Source: Escallonia rubra (taxonomy: Eukaryota; Streptophyta; Magnoliopsida; Escalloniales; Escalloniaceae). From it: DNA of 64,000 nucleotides. Position numbers and translations under genes: made by a program. The notes under the pieces are model-generated. The model made no database searches. It had not been told where the DNA came from and saw only the letters and a list, made by a program, of their open reading frames with translations. The number at the start of each line of letters is the position of its first letter. The first letter of the stretch is position 1. Shown here piece by piece: positions 23,889-38,564 of this stretch. Where the stretch lies: positions 62,001-126,000 of the forward strand of contig JAVXUO010000656.1 in the NCBI GenBank assembly GCA_033065855.1, given 5' to 3'.

Positions 23889-26800
23889 TTATTCAGCTGC
23901 CTTGGTGGCCTTATACGTGTTCACCAATTGCATCTGCACATCATTAGAAACTGGAGAATGCTCTTTGTATTCCATCGTGAATTCACCTTTACCCTGCACA
24001 AAAAGGAAAAAAAACATGGCATATTAAACATGACTTGTAGATGGAACCATTAGACAGCATCATCTTTGCTTCACCTGTGTCATTGAACGAAGAGATGTTG
24101 AATATCCGAACATATTGTTTAGGGGGACCTGAAAAATCAAAGAAACATATCCTTATCCAACATGCATTGCCCAAGTATAAAGCCCACAAAGTAAACAGTA
24201 AAAGGCAAGTAACAGAAATAAAGACACCTGGGATAGATGAAGGTACCACACAGGACTCTATGCTTTAATGATGTGCCCGTGATGTATGTTCTATGATTTT
24301 GCTTCGACAGAACACTGCACTATATGTGATAGATGTGCTCATAACATTAATTTTAAAATTGTTAGACATAGGTTTGCACAGAAAGGGCTGGCATTTACCA
24401 CTAGGCCTATCACCTTGATCCAACCAGCATCTAGTGTAATCCTTGCATTACTTGTGATATACCAGAGAAAAATGTACAGTTTTTACGGCAAAGGAAAACA
24501 AATTAATTTCTTTTTTACAAGTAATAAGTTAACTTCATATCTTGTAATCACAAATGCGGTTTATTTAAGTTCAACCTTTTGCAGATATTAGACAAATCAT
24601 CCATCTTTCGAGGTTTCAGCCGTTGATTCATTAAACTACAAGTTCTACACTGATTAAAACGTTGAGAGGGAAGTTCCAAGTTGAAGTCAAGAACACGTCT
24701 GACCATTGGAGTGGAATGTTCTTCTACAATTTTTGAACAAGACTAAAGCGACATTATAAAACATTGAAGTGATATAGAGCATACAAAGTGCCATTTTACG
24801 ACGAATACGGGTGAAGTGAATATGGATGTGCAATGTATCACCTTAGCGACTCTTGAAGTGACTCTTTAAGCCAAAGGCCGAGGAGTTGGCAGTATCAGAT
24901 CTTTCGCCTAAAAAATACCACATAACTACGTGTAGCTAAAGATTGCATTCTACAGAGATACTTCAATGCTACAGCTTTTTCGCAACATGCAATATCCACC
25001 CATGACAAGCATGAACTTCTATTTGCATAAGATGAATGGAGTAGACCAGGAAGGACAATTCAACAAAGGACATGATATACATATCTTCTGGCTACTCATA
25101 CATAATTAATAAAGAAGAAAAGTGCACATACATGGGCAGTAACTACTGAATCATCTCCTTCCTGGTCGTTTCCAACAATCAGACCTTTTCTCCTGTCATA
25201 TGATACAATCAGTTTGTGTGAAAATGTTGAGGGTAAAGTAAAAACGACATTTCGTCGAAGAAGATTAAAGTACTCACTTATTAATATCACCAATAACAGT
25301 GCCCTGAAATTCGGTTGGAGCTTTCAGTTCTACCAGCATAACAGGTTCCAATATAACAGGTTTTGCGGCTGTATAACACTGTTTTGAAAAGTGGTAACAT
25401 CACTATGTGTGGAAGGAGACTAAGTAGTGCAGTGGAAAGTAACATTCTCCCAACAACGTAAAAAATTACAAATACAAGCAAATGATTTTTAAAAACTGTC
25501 GTTTTGAATGCAAGCAAAAGACCTGTCTAAAGGCGTATATTGCTGCTAGCTTGAATGCAAGTTCACTAGAATCCACCGCATGGGATGCACCATCAGTCAG
25601 AACTATACGAATATTTTCAACTGGGTAACCTATTAATGAACCCCTGCACGCACAAACAAAAGCACAATGTTAGTACTGAATATGATAAGAATCAACGACA
25701 ACCAATAACAACTTCAGATATGAACTACCCAACCTAAGGTTGCGAACCATTTGTTCCATGGTACTTATGAGGGGAGCAAAAGTTTGGATATTTATTGGAT
25801 AGAAGCGGTAACTTCGAATCATGTGGAGGAGAGTGACATAATATGAGGAGAGCAGGTTTGGCCAAAAATCTAAACTTCCTTGCTCGAAAGATGAAACAAC
25901 AGAATTACTGACTCATAACAACAGTTAAGATAAGAAATGGCAGAGATAAACAACATCTTCCAGGAGGAGGATTAGATATCAAGGTGCACCTGGATTAAGT
26001 GCGAGTATTGGCAAGATATCTGGCAAGTAAATATGGCTATGTACTTATCAATGTTGTTTCGAGTTGTAATAGAAGGAGGCTTGCAAGGAGAAAGTAAGAG
26101 TTAGAATCTTCTCTTGTTGAATATTCTTATGAATTCAATCTTGGGGTGATCCCGTGTTTCATATGATCAAGATGTACCATAAAACAGAAAACTATTTTTG
26201 AAGATACTGTTATACTTAGAGGTGCATGCAGTATGTAACTGGTAAGTTTCAGATATAGTAATGTAAAGCTCAAAAGGACTTCACTGAGATAGTTTCTCTG
26301 TAAATAGTAAACTAAAGCTGTCTAGTGGTGGACTACTCTAAAAGTAGAACATGAATGATTCTTGTAGCTACATGGCATATGTCAAAGAAAGCAAGCTTAC
26401 AGTTAAGCAAAGCCTACAGTTAGCTGATTTATTCTTCGTCTGCCTTGTATGAGAAGGTTAATTATTAAGCAAGCCTACAGTTGATGCAAAATATTTAAGC
26501 AACCTAGATAGAAATTAGTAGACACCATGGTTTAGAAGGCAGCTTCATCTAATATGGCAAAAGAATGTCTTTTTGTTTTCCCTTTTTCCATCCACAGACA
26601 AAAGAAACCTCTAATACTCACGAATTTGCCGCTTCTTTGAAACCCTTCTCAATTGCTGGCACAAAATTTGACGGTATAGCTTGTCCTACAATATTGTTTT
26701 CGAATTCAAACTTAGTTGGCGACCCAGTCGGAAGTGGTTCCACATACCTGCCAGTGAAATGATCAAGAAGTCACCAAAATGTTAGAATATATCCATAGAG

Positions 26801-29800
26801 CTAGTACCAGTGGGAATTACCTGAAAAAGAAAAACAATAAAAAATGTTTCTCCACGCGTCAAAGCACCAATTGGCATCGCATTGAACCTACATAATTGTT
26901 GTTTCTTAGAAATCGACTACATAATATGAACACATATGCACGCAAATGGGACCCTAGGTCACTTTTGAAAATTTTAAGGATTAAATGTTCGCAGATGACA
27001 AATAAGCTTGGCACATTTCCAAATAACCGTAAAATGCACTACAAAAACTTCAATCAGAGGAAAGGCCTCAGATGTCAAAAGTATCATTAACTAAATGTGT
27101 GAACTTACTGATGCGACATGCCAAACAACAAATAAGCGTTCTAGGATAATTTCAGTAGCTGGGCTACAACTTCACTAGCTAAAAGTAACACTTACCCACA
27201 TACCCTTCCGTATTGGCCCTGCCCTCCACTTTGCTTCTTGTGCAAATAGTCAAATTCAGCACGTTGAGTAACAGTCTCTCTGAAGTTAACACGAGGTTTC
27301 CCAACAGTTGCGTCAACCTTTGATGACGTAAACAACAACAACAAAAAAAAAATTTGCATTAGGAATCCTTAAAATTGATACATTGGCCCAGCAGTAACAC
27401 AAAACACATATAACTGTGTTCAAAAAACATACCTTATACTCTCTCCGAATGCGCTCGACGTATATGTCCAAATGCAACTCCCCCATTCCAGATATAATTG
27501 TCTGCTCATAAAGCTTTAAGTTGTCAAGGTGTGGGATGACAAAACTCTATCTAAACTTGCAGAGAGTTAAATGTCAAAAATGTTTAGCACATGTGCGCAC
27601 ATGCATTCCTACCTGACCACTCTCAGCATCTAAACCAACACGAAACGTAGGATCTTCTCTTTGAAACCGATTCAAAGCTTTAGAAAACTATAAAAAAATG
27701 AAAGAAAGTGATCATTATTGCAGTAAATAAAAAGTTCATATGTATATATATTCCAGGAGAGAGCTCACTTGTCCTCCAGAATCTTTAGAAACTGGTGAAA
27801 CAGCTAACGACATCACTGGCTCGGGGACATTCATAGAAGTCATGGTGTATTTTACTGACCCATCGGTGAATGTATCTCCTGATGACAGGCAATGACATAG
27901 AAGTAAGAAAAAAGGAACACAAACCAAAATGTCCAAATGGGTCCGTAACAGTGAATCCAAAAATCTCTATTCAAAGATCCCCAAACGTCAATTATTGTAG
28001 CATTCGAGATCCCAATTTTGTCAGCATTTCCCAGAACTACGAGAAAAGAGGCTGAATATCTTGTCTCTCTGCTAGGGGTACCTGAAGCACAATCTACACC
28101 AAACACAGCTACTATTTGCCCAGCATGTGCCTCTTGAATGTCCTATAGCATAAGATTGAGAATGAAAATTACTAAAACAACTAGAGTTGGAATAGAAAAC
28201 AATTACAAAAGGGTTTCTTTAGCTGCAATGCAGTCATTTTCAAGAATGTTTTACTTTTCTTTTAAGGTTTCACTTGGTAAAGCTTCCAGAGAAAGCTTCC
28301 AGAGAGATCATGACAACTATATTAATACCGCGCCAAGATAAAAATTTTAAGAATTCCAAAGATTTGTGCAGCTTGTTTGCAAACCTCCATCTCATTCGAA
28401 TGCAAACGAACCAAGCGAGGAACCTGTCACAAAATCATGATCCATCTAAGAAAGTGATCTTGAAACATACAACTATGTCACTCTAAACAAGATTATATAT
28501 AAAGGCAAAAACAGACTCGTGTAAGAAAGGCCGCTACAGAGCATTCCCTAGACCCCAGCTTACAGGGTTTAAACCCTGCATAAGCATGATTTCAAACATC
28601 TAAACTGCTGATCCCCTCAGTCTTAAATTGACACACAGTCCACCTAACCAATCTTTTCAAAACCAGGCTGCCCAAGTCAATTATCAGAACTGTCAACCCG
28701 TGGAAGTTTCAACCGGAGGATGTTAAAAATTGCTTCTCCTGCTTGCTGACTAAATTAAGCAGCTCTGGCTAGAGGCTTAGCCCAGTGCCTGACACTTGCC
28801 TGCAAGCTTTCAGTTTCTGGCATCTAAACCCCGAAAGGTCACCCATCTCAGTTATTACGTGACAGCCATGTCAACTCAATTTAAAAAAGGAAAAGTAACA
28901 AACACTTTGTAATACCCTCCATAAAATTTCATTTATCCTTCTTTTGTCAACATCAGGGGAAGACGCACAGTAAATGTGGAATTTGATATAAACTGAATTA
29001 GATGCTTGAACTTGGATTCACCTTAACTTTCTTGCCTGTGTTAATGTTGATTATAAAGTCACCCTTCCGTATAACACCTTCATATATCCTATTGAAGAAA
29101 TGAGAATCAACATAGCTGTTCATCATCCAAGATCGAACTTAACATATGAACAGAATGAGGAAACGGAAATGGCAATAGCCATACCTTAAATATGTCAACT
29201 GACCAAAACGCCCTTCTTCTAATTTAAATGCCAAGGCAACCAGGGGTCCAACCGGAGTTCCAGATAACTCAACCTAAAAGCAATTACAGTCGACAAAGGA
29301 ATTTGATAAAATAACTGGCAAAGTCAAAAAGATAATACTAAATTTAGTACCTTCTCTTCATTCTTGGTTTGGTCAAGAGCATAGTTACTAACTTCAGTTG
29401 GACAAGGCAAATAACTAAGAACACCGTCAAGAAGTGGTTGTACTCCCTGTACTCAAGAGAAAATGGGAATAGATACACATGTAAGAGTTGTAAAAACCAC
29501 TAGAATCACAATAGTCCTCAAGAAGAAAAGACATCATGTTAGACATGGAAGGAGGAGGGGTTTCAGTCACTAGAGCAAGTAGAATGGCCGTGAAGTAGGC
29601 AGCTGAGTGTAGACAAGATAACAATACTTGACCACGCTGCTAAAGAAATGGTAAGTAGAGCATGCAAAACTTATACACTTCGGTACTGGCATAAAATACT
29701 GCTACACAATGTATAACCTGACGTAAATGGATCCACAAGTATGAGCAGATAGAAGATCTACAATGTACATCAAATTGAAGTTTAACTTGAAACAAAAAGA

Positions 29801-32800
29801 GCATCTTCAAAATGCTGGCCAAATAGTTCAACTAAACCAACAGGCAATAGCATATAAAGAAGCACTCCGTCACGGTTTGCAGATTTTCGTCTTGTTTGGC
29901 CACGTATTCCCTTGGTTTGGGTTTCTTCTATTTTGTTTCATTTTGTGTTCATGGGTGCCCCCCTCTGGAGACATTTTACAATCCTGAATATGATACGGAA
30001 AATATTTTCATTTAAATTCAATAACCATCAAACGGGTAATCTGGTTGTTGGCACTTAAATTTCAACCACAAAGTTACTTTGGACTCGTATTGCACTGTTT
30101 GGACAAGGCATGTAGGTTTCAAACTTCATCAAAGTTCAAATCCACATCATTTGATTTGAAGGTTAAATAAAGGCGCACCAGGTTCGTTACAAATCGATGG
30201 GACGAAATCTGAAGGTTTTTGCGGGCCAAACAAGGTTTCGAACTTCCCTGGAGTTTGATCTCACGCATGTGGACTCAAAGACAGACTTCGTAAATTGACA
30301 GGCCATTAAGGTTTCGAACCCTTCAAAAGTTTGAAACCATTCGGATTACTTCAGTGTTCGAAGCCCAAACCCAAAAGAAGGATATTCTTCACGTGGTTAA
30401 ATTATCTTCTTGGGGGGATAAGCCAAATGGAGAAGGACTTATCAAGAAAAACAACCTGATAAGCCTGAAAAGATTCCTGGAGGAAGTCTCTATAAAAAGA
30501 AAAGGCAAACCCTACCTAAAGAAGGGATCAAGTTTCCAAAAGGTCAGAGAGAGAGAGAGAGAAAACAGAAGCCCTACAGAGACCTTCAAACGCTATGGCT
30601 TACAAGTATAAGGTTCCAACCACCTGTTGGTGAAAAACTGTGTAATTAGGGGTTAATCTCATATCTGTTTTCTTCACAGTTCATGTCGGTTTCTTGTTCA
30701 GTATATCTAGTTTGTACGACGATGTAATTAAAGATCTGACAGGTGTCTAATCGGAGATAGGATCACCACAACTAAAAATAAATATCAGCACAAAAACTCA
30801 GTGTCGATGGATGTTTGTTAGCACTTGATTTTTATGGACCCTTTGTTCGTTAAGGTCTCAAAATCAACGCTAATGCCGGTAACAAAAAATAAAGTAATAA
30901 GTAACTCCACATATGTAGGACAAATAACTTAGGCCAGTAAGAAGACCAATCAATGAAAATTACTCCCTTAGCAGCCAGGGCTTTAGGAATAGTTAAACTT
31001 TAGACTGGATAGCTTACAAGGAAAATTAAGACTTTTCACTCCATAGGCCAGCTGGAAAGCTAGTAGGGACGTTAACTTTATTAGAGTAAGCTGCGTCACT
31101 TGCAAGAAATCAAGAACAGGTTTATGAAATATTTGAACAGCAAACAGCTTCTAGCAGAACTGAAAATGAGCACTATTATACAAGGGAAAAGTTTGAGGTA
31201 TTGGCATATTCTAAAGCAAGACTATACCTCGTCAAATTTTGTCACCATATATAACTAGGAACTCTCATCATTATCAAACCAATTTTTCATAAAACTCTTT
31301 TCTATTGTCACATTACAATTTGCTCTAAAAACTTAAGTTGTTAAAAAATAAACCCGGCAATATATATCATGTTTAACTAGAGAGAAAAATCAAATTGCAC
31401 CACCATCAAGCGCACAAACAAACAAATTGCACCAATATAAAGGGGACCAAATACAAGCGAGGAGAGTTGAACACTAGACTTTGTCAAACCAGAGTTTTGA
31501 TACCATATTAAGTAACCACTTGCTCTACAAGCTTTAGCAATTAGAGAATGGGCCCAACAATATATATCGTGTTTAACATCTATAAATGGTAACAAAGTAC
31601 TGAACATCAAACTGACGGCCAATAAGCAGGATATTGAGCAATTAAATCTTTAAAGTTTAAAAAAACGAATTCAAGAAATTAAGGTTCAGGTTGCTACGCC
31701 TTGTAAAAGGTGAGCGGAGAACACCGAGAGGACGACTAAGGGTCTGTTTGACAAAGATGTGGTTTTTAGTTTTGGTTTTCGAAAGAAAAAACAAAAACTA
31801 CTTGTAGTTTTTTTTTGAGAAAAATAGGTAGATGTTTGGTGAAGCAATTTTTGTTTTTGAATTTTCTTTCCTCATTCTTTTTTTTTTTTTTTCATTTTTC
31901 CTTAAAATGTCTCTTCTTCTCTAGCAACAACAACATCCAGCCACGTCCACCGCAAGTCACCACCACCGCGAAACTCGCACCACCCCTCCCCTTATCAAAT
32001 CACATATCTGCAACGACAATGGTGCAATTGGCGAAGCTTGCGGGCATGATGGAGGTGACGACAATAGCTGCAACGTCTAATTTGAGTGACGGCGGTTGGT
32101 GGTCACAAATTTGCAACTATGATTGTCGGGTGGAGCATGTCTGTGACGGTGGGCAGATCCACGGCGGTGCGATGGCGGGGGCGGGGTAGGAATGTAAGTG
32201 GCGACGGTGGTGGGGTGGCGACGTTGGTCTCGATGGTGGTTGTGGGTGTGTGCGGTCAGCGGTGCTGGGTCGTGGTGTTGGAGTCTGTGGTGGGATGTTA
32301 GCAGTAGTTATGGTTGTCAAGGGCAATGGCCGGCAGTGGTGTGTGGTGATGGTGAAAATGGCAGTGGTGGTGGGTTATGGTGATGGCGGCAGGTCTGGTG
32401 GTCGTGGTGGTGCTTTGTGTGATGGGGGTTTTGTTAAAATGTTGTTCACTTTTTTGCTTCTCACAAAGTTTGAAGGTTAGATCTCAAAACAAAAACCAAA
32501 ACTGGAAACCCGAAACTCCAAATGGAGTTTCCAAAAAAGCCCCGTTCTAAAAATTGATTTTCAAAACTGAAGGGAAAAAAACAGAAATTGTCTGTCAAAC
32601 GGGATTTTTTTCTTCAGTTTACAAAACGGGATAGAAACTGGAAAAAAAAAACTATCAGACGTTACCTAGGGCTCATCTAGGATATGCACCAAGAAACTTT
32701 ACACTTTATCCTTGTAAGTAGTCTACAACCGAACCACACAAAACAAAGCGCTTATTGCAATTTATTACCACTACTAAATAGGATTTTTTTTTAATTTAAA

Positions 32801-35800
32801 TAGGCCCTTAGCTGTGTTTTAGGCGTCTGAAGCCTAAATTTTTTAAATCTACCAGAACATATGGAATTCATTAAACTTCAAAAGGATGTGAAGAGAGGAA
32901 GGGAAAAAGTTAAAAACAGTATATTAGATTCTCTTCATCCTTCTAGGTTAGATCTACATGTCACACAAAATGCCGACATCCAAGACAAGACAAGATGTAA
33001 TGAAGGCATCAACGTGCACTGCCCCTTGACTCAATTAAACTCGTTTTTAACGAGATGTACATTAGTCAATATAAAATTTAACATGGTCTGATTTCACCAT
33101 CTTTACATGGAATATTATCAGCCACGTGGAACTGGAATTCGCAAAAGTTAGATACTTTAAACCGAAAGAGCTTCTAAGTCTTGTATAGTATTTTCTGAAA
33201 TGGCATGTTCACAATATTGAAGTGGGGAATACTGCAATTGTCAAAAGAAAAACCCTAGTAATCACTACTTTGCCAAAAGGAAAATACTGCTACAATTGAA
33301 CTAGTAAAAGTTAGATACTTTAAAACCTAAAGAGCTTCTAAGTTTTGTATAGTATTTTCTGAAATGGCAAGTTCCCAAATCATTGGAGTGGGGAATACTG
33401 CAATTGTCAAAAACCACTAGTAATCACTGCTTTGTTATTTTAACTTACGGCTAGGGCAAAGCCATATAAAATAAAGAAAAGAAATTCTTCATCGTATCTC
33501 TTGCCATTGCTATGTCAAAAAACTTGCTAAAACACAACATACCCACCCTTTCCACGAAAAAAGAAAAACAAACACAGCAACTTCTTACCCGACTCTCAGC
33601 TATCATCACTAAAGTACAGCCGCACTCCAGTGCCACCGTGCAGCCATTGTGCCGCTCCCACAAATCCACCTCTAGGAAGCTGCCTTGCTGTCGCCGCATT
33701 AGAGAACCCTTTAGGACCCTCGTACTCATAATTTGACTATGGGTAAAATTCAGGCTCCTAGGTATGATCGGGCACCTCGTTACCAATTCGATGACTTTGG
33801 CGATGCCACGCATCGTGTCAAAGTCGACGCACGTAACATTGATGGTCATCTCGATCCTGGCCATTTTTCAGATTGATTAGCTGAGGTGGAGGACTATTTC
33901 AGCTTTTGTCGCATGCAAGACCCAGAGCACGTTAGTTTTGCTAAGATGAAATCAATTGGAGTTGCCAAACGCTAATGGTGGGAGTCGAGGATACCCTCGC
34001 GCGACTAGCTGAACCTCCCATCACCACATGAATTGAGATGCAATTAAAATTAAAAGAATCATACCACACCACCTACTACCGTCAAGAAATGCATTCTGAG
34101 ATAATGCAACTGCCACAAATTGTGGGCGTAACCGAGTATACGTCTCGTCTTGATGAGCTTTCTATTAGATGTGTGATATCGGAGGCTCCTTGGGTCTCCT
34201 TTATTCGTTCTATTAGTGGGCTCAAACCTGAGCTACAAAGGGATGTTCGCCTTCGAGCCAGAGTGCATTGAGAGTGCATCCTACAAGGCCTTATCCCTTG
34301 AGAAGTCCTTTCGGCTTGCCAGCCAGCGCCATTTAAGTCCTTCAATAGGAACTTCTTTCCCGTCGTCCATACATGTCTAATATAGAGTGTAACCACCATC
34401 ACAATCAAGGTAATATAGCTAGTCGTTGTCCTCACCGCACTATCTCTATCGCTCAAATGGAGGCTCATCAAAAGGACGAGGTTACCGTAGAGGGTGTAGG
34501 TCCTCAACATGATTCTACGGACTAGTGTGAGAATGTTTGAGTCGATGACCTCCCTAGCCTCTCTTATGCAGTGCATCTTGTCTACTCCTACAGAGGACAA
34601 CTGGAAACGCATAAGCATCTTCCAGATTTATATTCTGTGCAAGGACACCGTTTGCAAACTAGTCATTGATGGGGTAGTACCATGAACGTGGACTCCAAGC
34701 GCGCGGTGACCAAAATGAAGTTACAACCGAAACCTCATCCTACACCATTTCGTTTTGCCTGGGTTGATAAGACCTCTTGTCCAGTTTCCCAGCCGTGCCT
34801 AGTTCTTCTCCGGATGGGTGCCTATTCGGTCAAGGTTTAGTATGATCTTCTTCCTTTGGATGTTGCTCATATCTTTATTAGTCGCCCACGGCATCACGAC
34901 TTAGAAGTTGAGCATCATAATCGAGACAACACCTACACTTTTAAGCACGGAGGGAAAACTATCAAGCTCATACCTACCAAACCCCTTGAGAAACTTAGCC
35001 CCTCCAAGAAGCCACGACCACCCCAAAAGCCGCATAGTCTTCAGCTTCTTAATTGTCGAGAGTTTGAGGCGATGAGCCAAGAATCTGGCCTTGTGTTAGC
35101 CTTTGTGGCACGGGAAGCCTTCCCTGGCCCTCTCACACCCTCAGACGACTTGTCCCCTCAAATTGCTCAACTACTAGATGAATTTCAAAATTTGACACCC
35201 GAAATCCCTTCCTGCCGAACTACCCCCTTACGGGGCATCCAACATGCCATTGACTTGGTCCTTGTGTCCCAGTTACCCAACTTGCCTCGTTATTGAATGA
35301 ATCCAACTGAGCATGCAGAACTTCAACGGCAGGTTCACGAGCCTTTATAGCGTGGAACTATTCGTGAGAGTATGAGTCCTTGTGCGGTGCCTACCCTCTT
35401 AACACCTAAACGAGACGGCTCTTGGCAAATGTGCATTGATAGTCGTGCCATCAATAAAATCACTGTCAAGTATCGGTTTCCCATTCCTCCCCTAGACATG
35501 TTAGATTTGATGGCCGGTTCTTGTTAGTTCTCGAAACTTGACTAGCTCAATGGTTATCATCAGGTTCGGATTTGACCTGACGATGAGTATGAGTGGAAAA
35601 CTGCCTTCAAGACCCGATGGCCTTTATGAGTAGTTAGTTATGCCGTTTGGTATATTTAATGCCCCCAGCACATTAATGCAAGTGATGACTCAGACCCTGC
35701 GCCCCTTTCTCGGGGAGTTGTTAGTGGTGTACTTTGATGATGTTCTGATCTTTAGCAAGACCACGCATAGTCATTTGGACCACTTTCGTCAGGTTCTTAA

Positions 35801-38524
35801 CACCCTCCATACCATACCGCCAAGTTGTTTGCCAATCTTAAAAAATGTTACTTCCTACAATCTCGTGTAGCCTTTTTAGGCTTTATTATCTCCGCAAAAG
35901 GGATTGTTGTCGATCCCAAGAAGGTGCGCGCAATCACTGACTGGCCTGAACCAAAGAACATTTTTTAGGTTCGCAGCTTTCATGGCTTGACCACATTTTA
36001 CTGGTACTTCATTAAGAGCTTTAGATCCATTGTGGCTATGAAGAAAGGGGATTCCAGTGGACACTGGCAGCCAATCGTGCCTTTGAGACAATCAAGCAAC
36101 GCGTGGTTTTTGCTCCAGTCTTACAGCACCCACACATCTCCCATGTCTTTGCAGTTTCTTGCGATGCTTCAGGTGTTGGCATTGGGGGCATGGTCAGGTC
36201 AGGGTGGCCACCCTGTCGCCTATTTTAGCGAAAAACTCAATGATGCTCGACAGCGTTACACTACCTATGATAAGGAGTTTAATGCTATCATTCAGGCTTT
36301 ATTGCATTGGTGGTACCACTTGTTACCCAAGGAGTTCGTCTTGTAGTCTGATCACGAGACTCTCAAATACCCACAAGCTCAACACAAGTTAAATCCCCGT
36401 CATGCCAAGTAGGTTGCCTTCTTACAACGATCTCGTTTATTCTTAAACATCGTGCTCGTGTAGAGAACAAAGCTGGTGATGCTTTAAGTCATATCTTTCT
36501 TGTCTTGCAATCCATGAGCGTCCATGTTGTCGGCTTTGATAGACTTAAGGATGAGTACACTACTTGTCCTGATTTTGGTCTTATCAATCAAGATCTTCAG
36601 GCCAGCCACCGTCAAGATCATCTGTATTTCATTGTAAGAGACGGCTTTCTTTTTCGTGGGACTCGCTTGTGCGCCCCTTGTACTTCAGTTCGTGATTTTC
36701 TTGTTTGGGAGCTACATGTTGGTGGGCTTGCTGGCCATTTTGGGAGGGCAAAAACCAGTGCCTTGGTTGAAGACAGATCTTATTGCCCTCTGTGAAGCGG
36801 GATGTCACTAGCATTGTTTCCCAATGTCGCACTTGTCAATTAGCTAAGATTGAGAAATCTAACACTGGTCTTTACACTCCCTTAACTATTTCTCACCTCC
36901 CATCGAAAGATGTGAGCATGTACTTTGTCTTTGGCTAGCTCAAAACTGCTCGTGGGCATGATTCCATCCTTGTTGTCCATCGTTATTCCCGCATAGTGCA
37001 TTCTATGTAGCAAGAGTGTGCTAACAGCTCTCATGTAGCTAAGATGTTCTTTCGGGAAGTGGTTCGCCTCCATGGCTTACCCACATCTCCTGTTTCTGAC
37101 TGGGATGTTAAGTTCGTTAGTTACTTCCGGAAGACTTTATGACAACTTTTGGCACTCAACTCAAATTCTCTTCGGCCTTCCACCCCCAAACGGTTGTCAA
37201 ACTGAGGTTGTCAATTGTAGCTTGTGACTTATTGCGCTGTTTAGTTGGTGAACTTTAAGGTGCATGGGATCTGATTCTTCCTCAGGCTGAGTTTGCCTAC
37301 AATAACTCTGTTAACCGCACCACTGGTAAGAGTCCTTTTGAAATTGTCACTGGTTATTCTCCCCATCAGCCTATAGCCTTGGTTCCCTTACTTCCCTACT
37401 CCAGCCCGTCGAAATCCACCAACGTTTTTGCTCAACATAGCTGCGATTTACATACTGAAAAACCTGTCGCAAATAGTGTTGAGTACAGAGAAATATAAAC
37501 TTGCTGCAGATGGCCATCGTAGGCACTTGAGTTTAATGCAGGCGACCTTGTTATGGCTCGCCTCCGCCCCGAACGTTACCCCCGAAATTCCTTTAAAAAG
37601 TTGCATGCTCGAGCCCTTGGTCTATTTCGTATCCTTCACAGACAAGGCCCTAATGCTTATTTGCTTGATTTGCCTTCTAATATGAGCATTAGCCCAGTTT
37701 TCAATGTGCAGGACTTTGTTCCTTACCGAGGTACTTTGAGCCTCCCACAGCATCTGCAGGGCTTCCTCCGAGTTCCATTGTTGCATCCCCTGTGCTAGCC
37801 TCTCCTTCTGACTTATCACAGCCACCTCTGACCATTGACAGTATCTTAGAGTTCGAAACAGTATCCTCTCACCAACGGGGCTACCAGCGCTTTCTTGTGC
37901 GATGGTAAAACCGCCCTGCTACAAATGATACCTGGCTTACCAAAGGCGAGCTTTGCCGTCAATCCCGCTTTGTTAGAGCAGTATCAGCATTTTATCTCTC
38001 TGGGAGAGCTCTTTTCAACCCGGGCCGAAAGAGGTAAGCACAACTTGGCGTAATCAGACGACTTGGCAGACTTATTCTCGAAAATCCAAGACATAAATTA
38101 AGGATTTTATTTTATTTAGGTTTATTTTAGTAAAGAGACAAATTAGAGACTTCACACTCAATATTAAAATAAGGGTATGATTCAATCAAATCAGTTACAA
38201 TCTGATTGAATCAATTAGGAGTTGATTGATCTTTCCATATTTCTGTTTATCTTTCCTATATAAAGGATCGCCTCTTGTAACTGAAGAAGCAGATTATGAA
38301 TTGAGAAGAAAAACATTCCTTTCTCTCCTTCTGTTATTTTGTTTCACCCTCCTCTCTTTATACTCTGCTTGTTTTACATCACTTGTGTACAGGGGTAAAG
38401 CTGAACTCATACACACTTCAAACCAATGTGTAAAAATATGGCATTTAAGTTGAACTAAACCGAATGAAGTTTCAAATTATGAACTCGAAGGAGAATATTG
38501 GGTCACTTCACCTTACTGTCACGC

Positions 38525-38564
<40 letters not shown>

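Noticed and set aside
33147..33435. 5' LTR of the chromovirus
   Set aside because: The sequence does not recur after the chromodomain region; it is a local tandem duplication.
34082..34618. 178-codon minus-strand reading
   Set aside because: Antisense to the gag region of the chromovirus relic.
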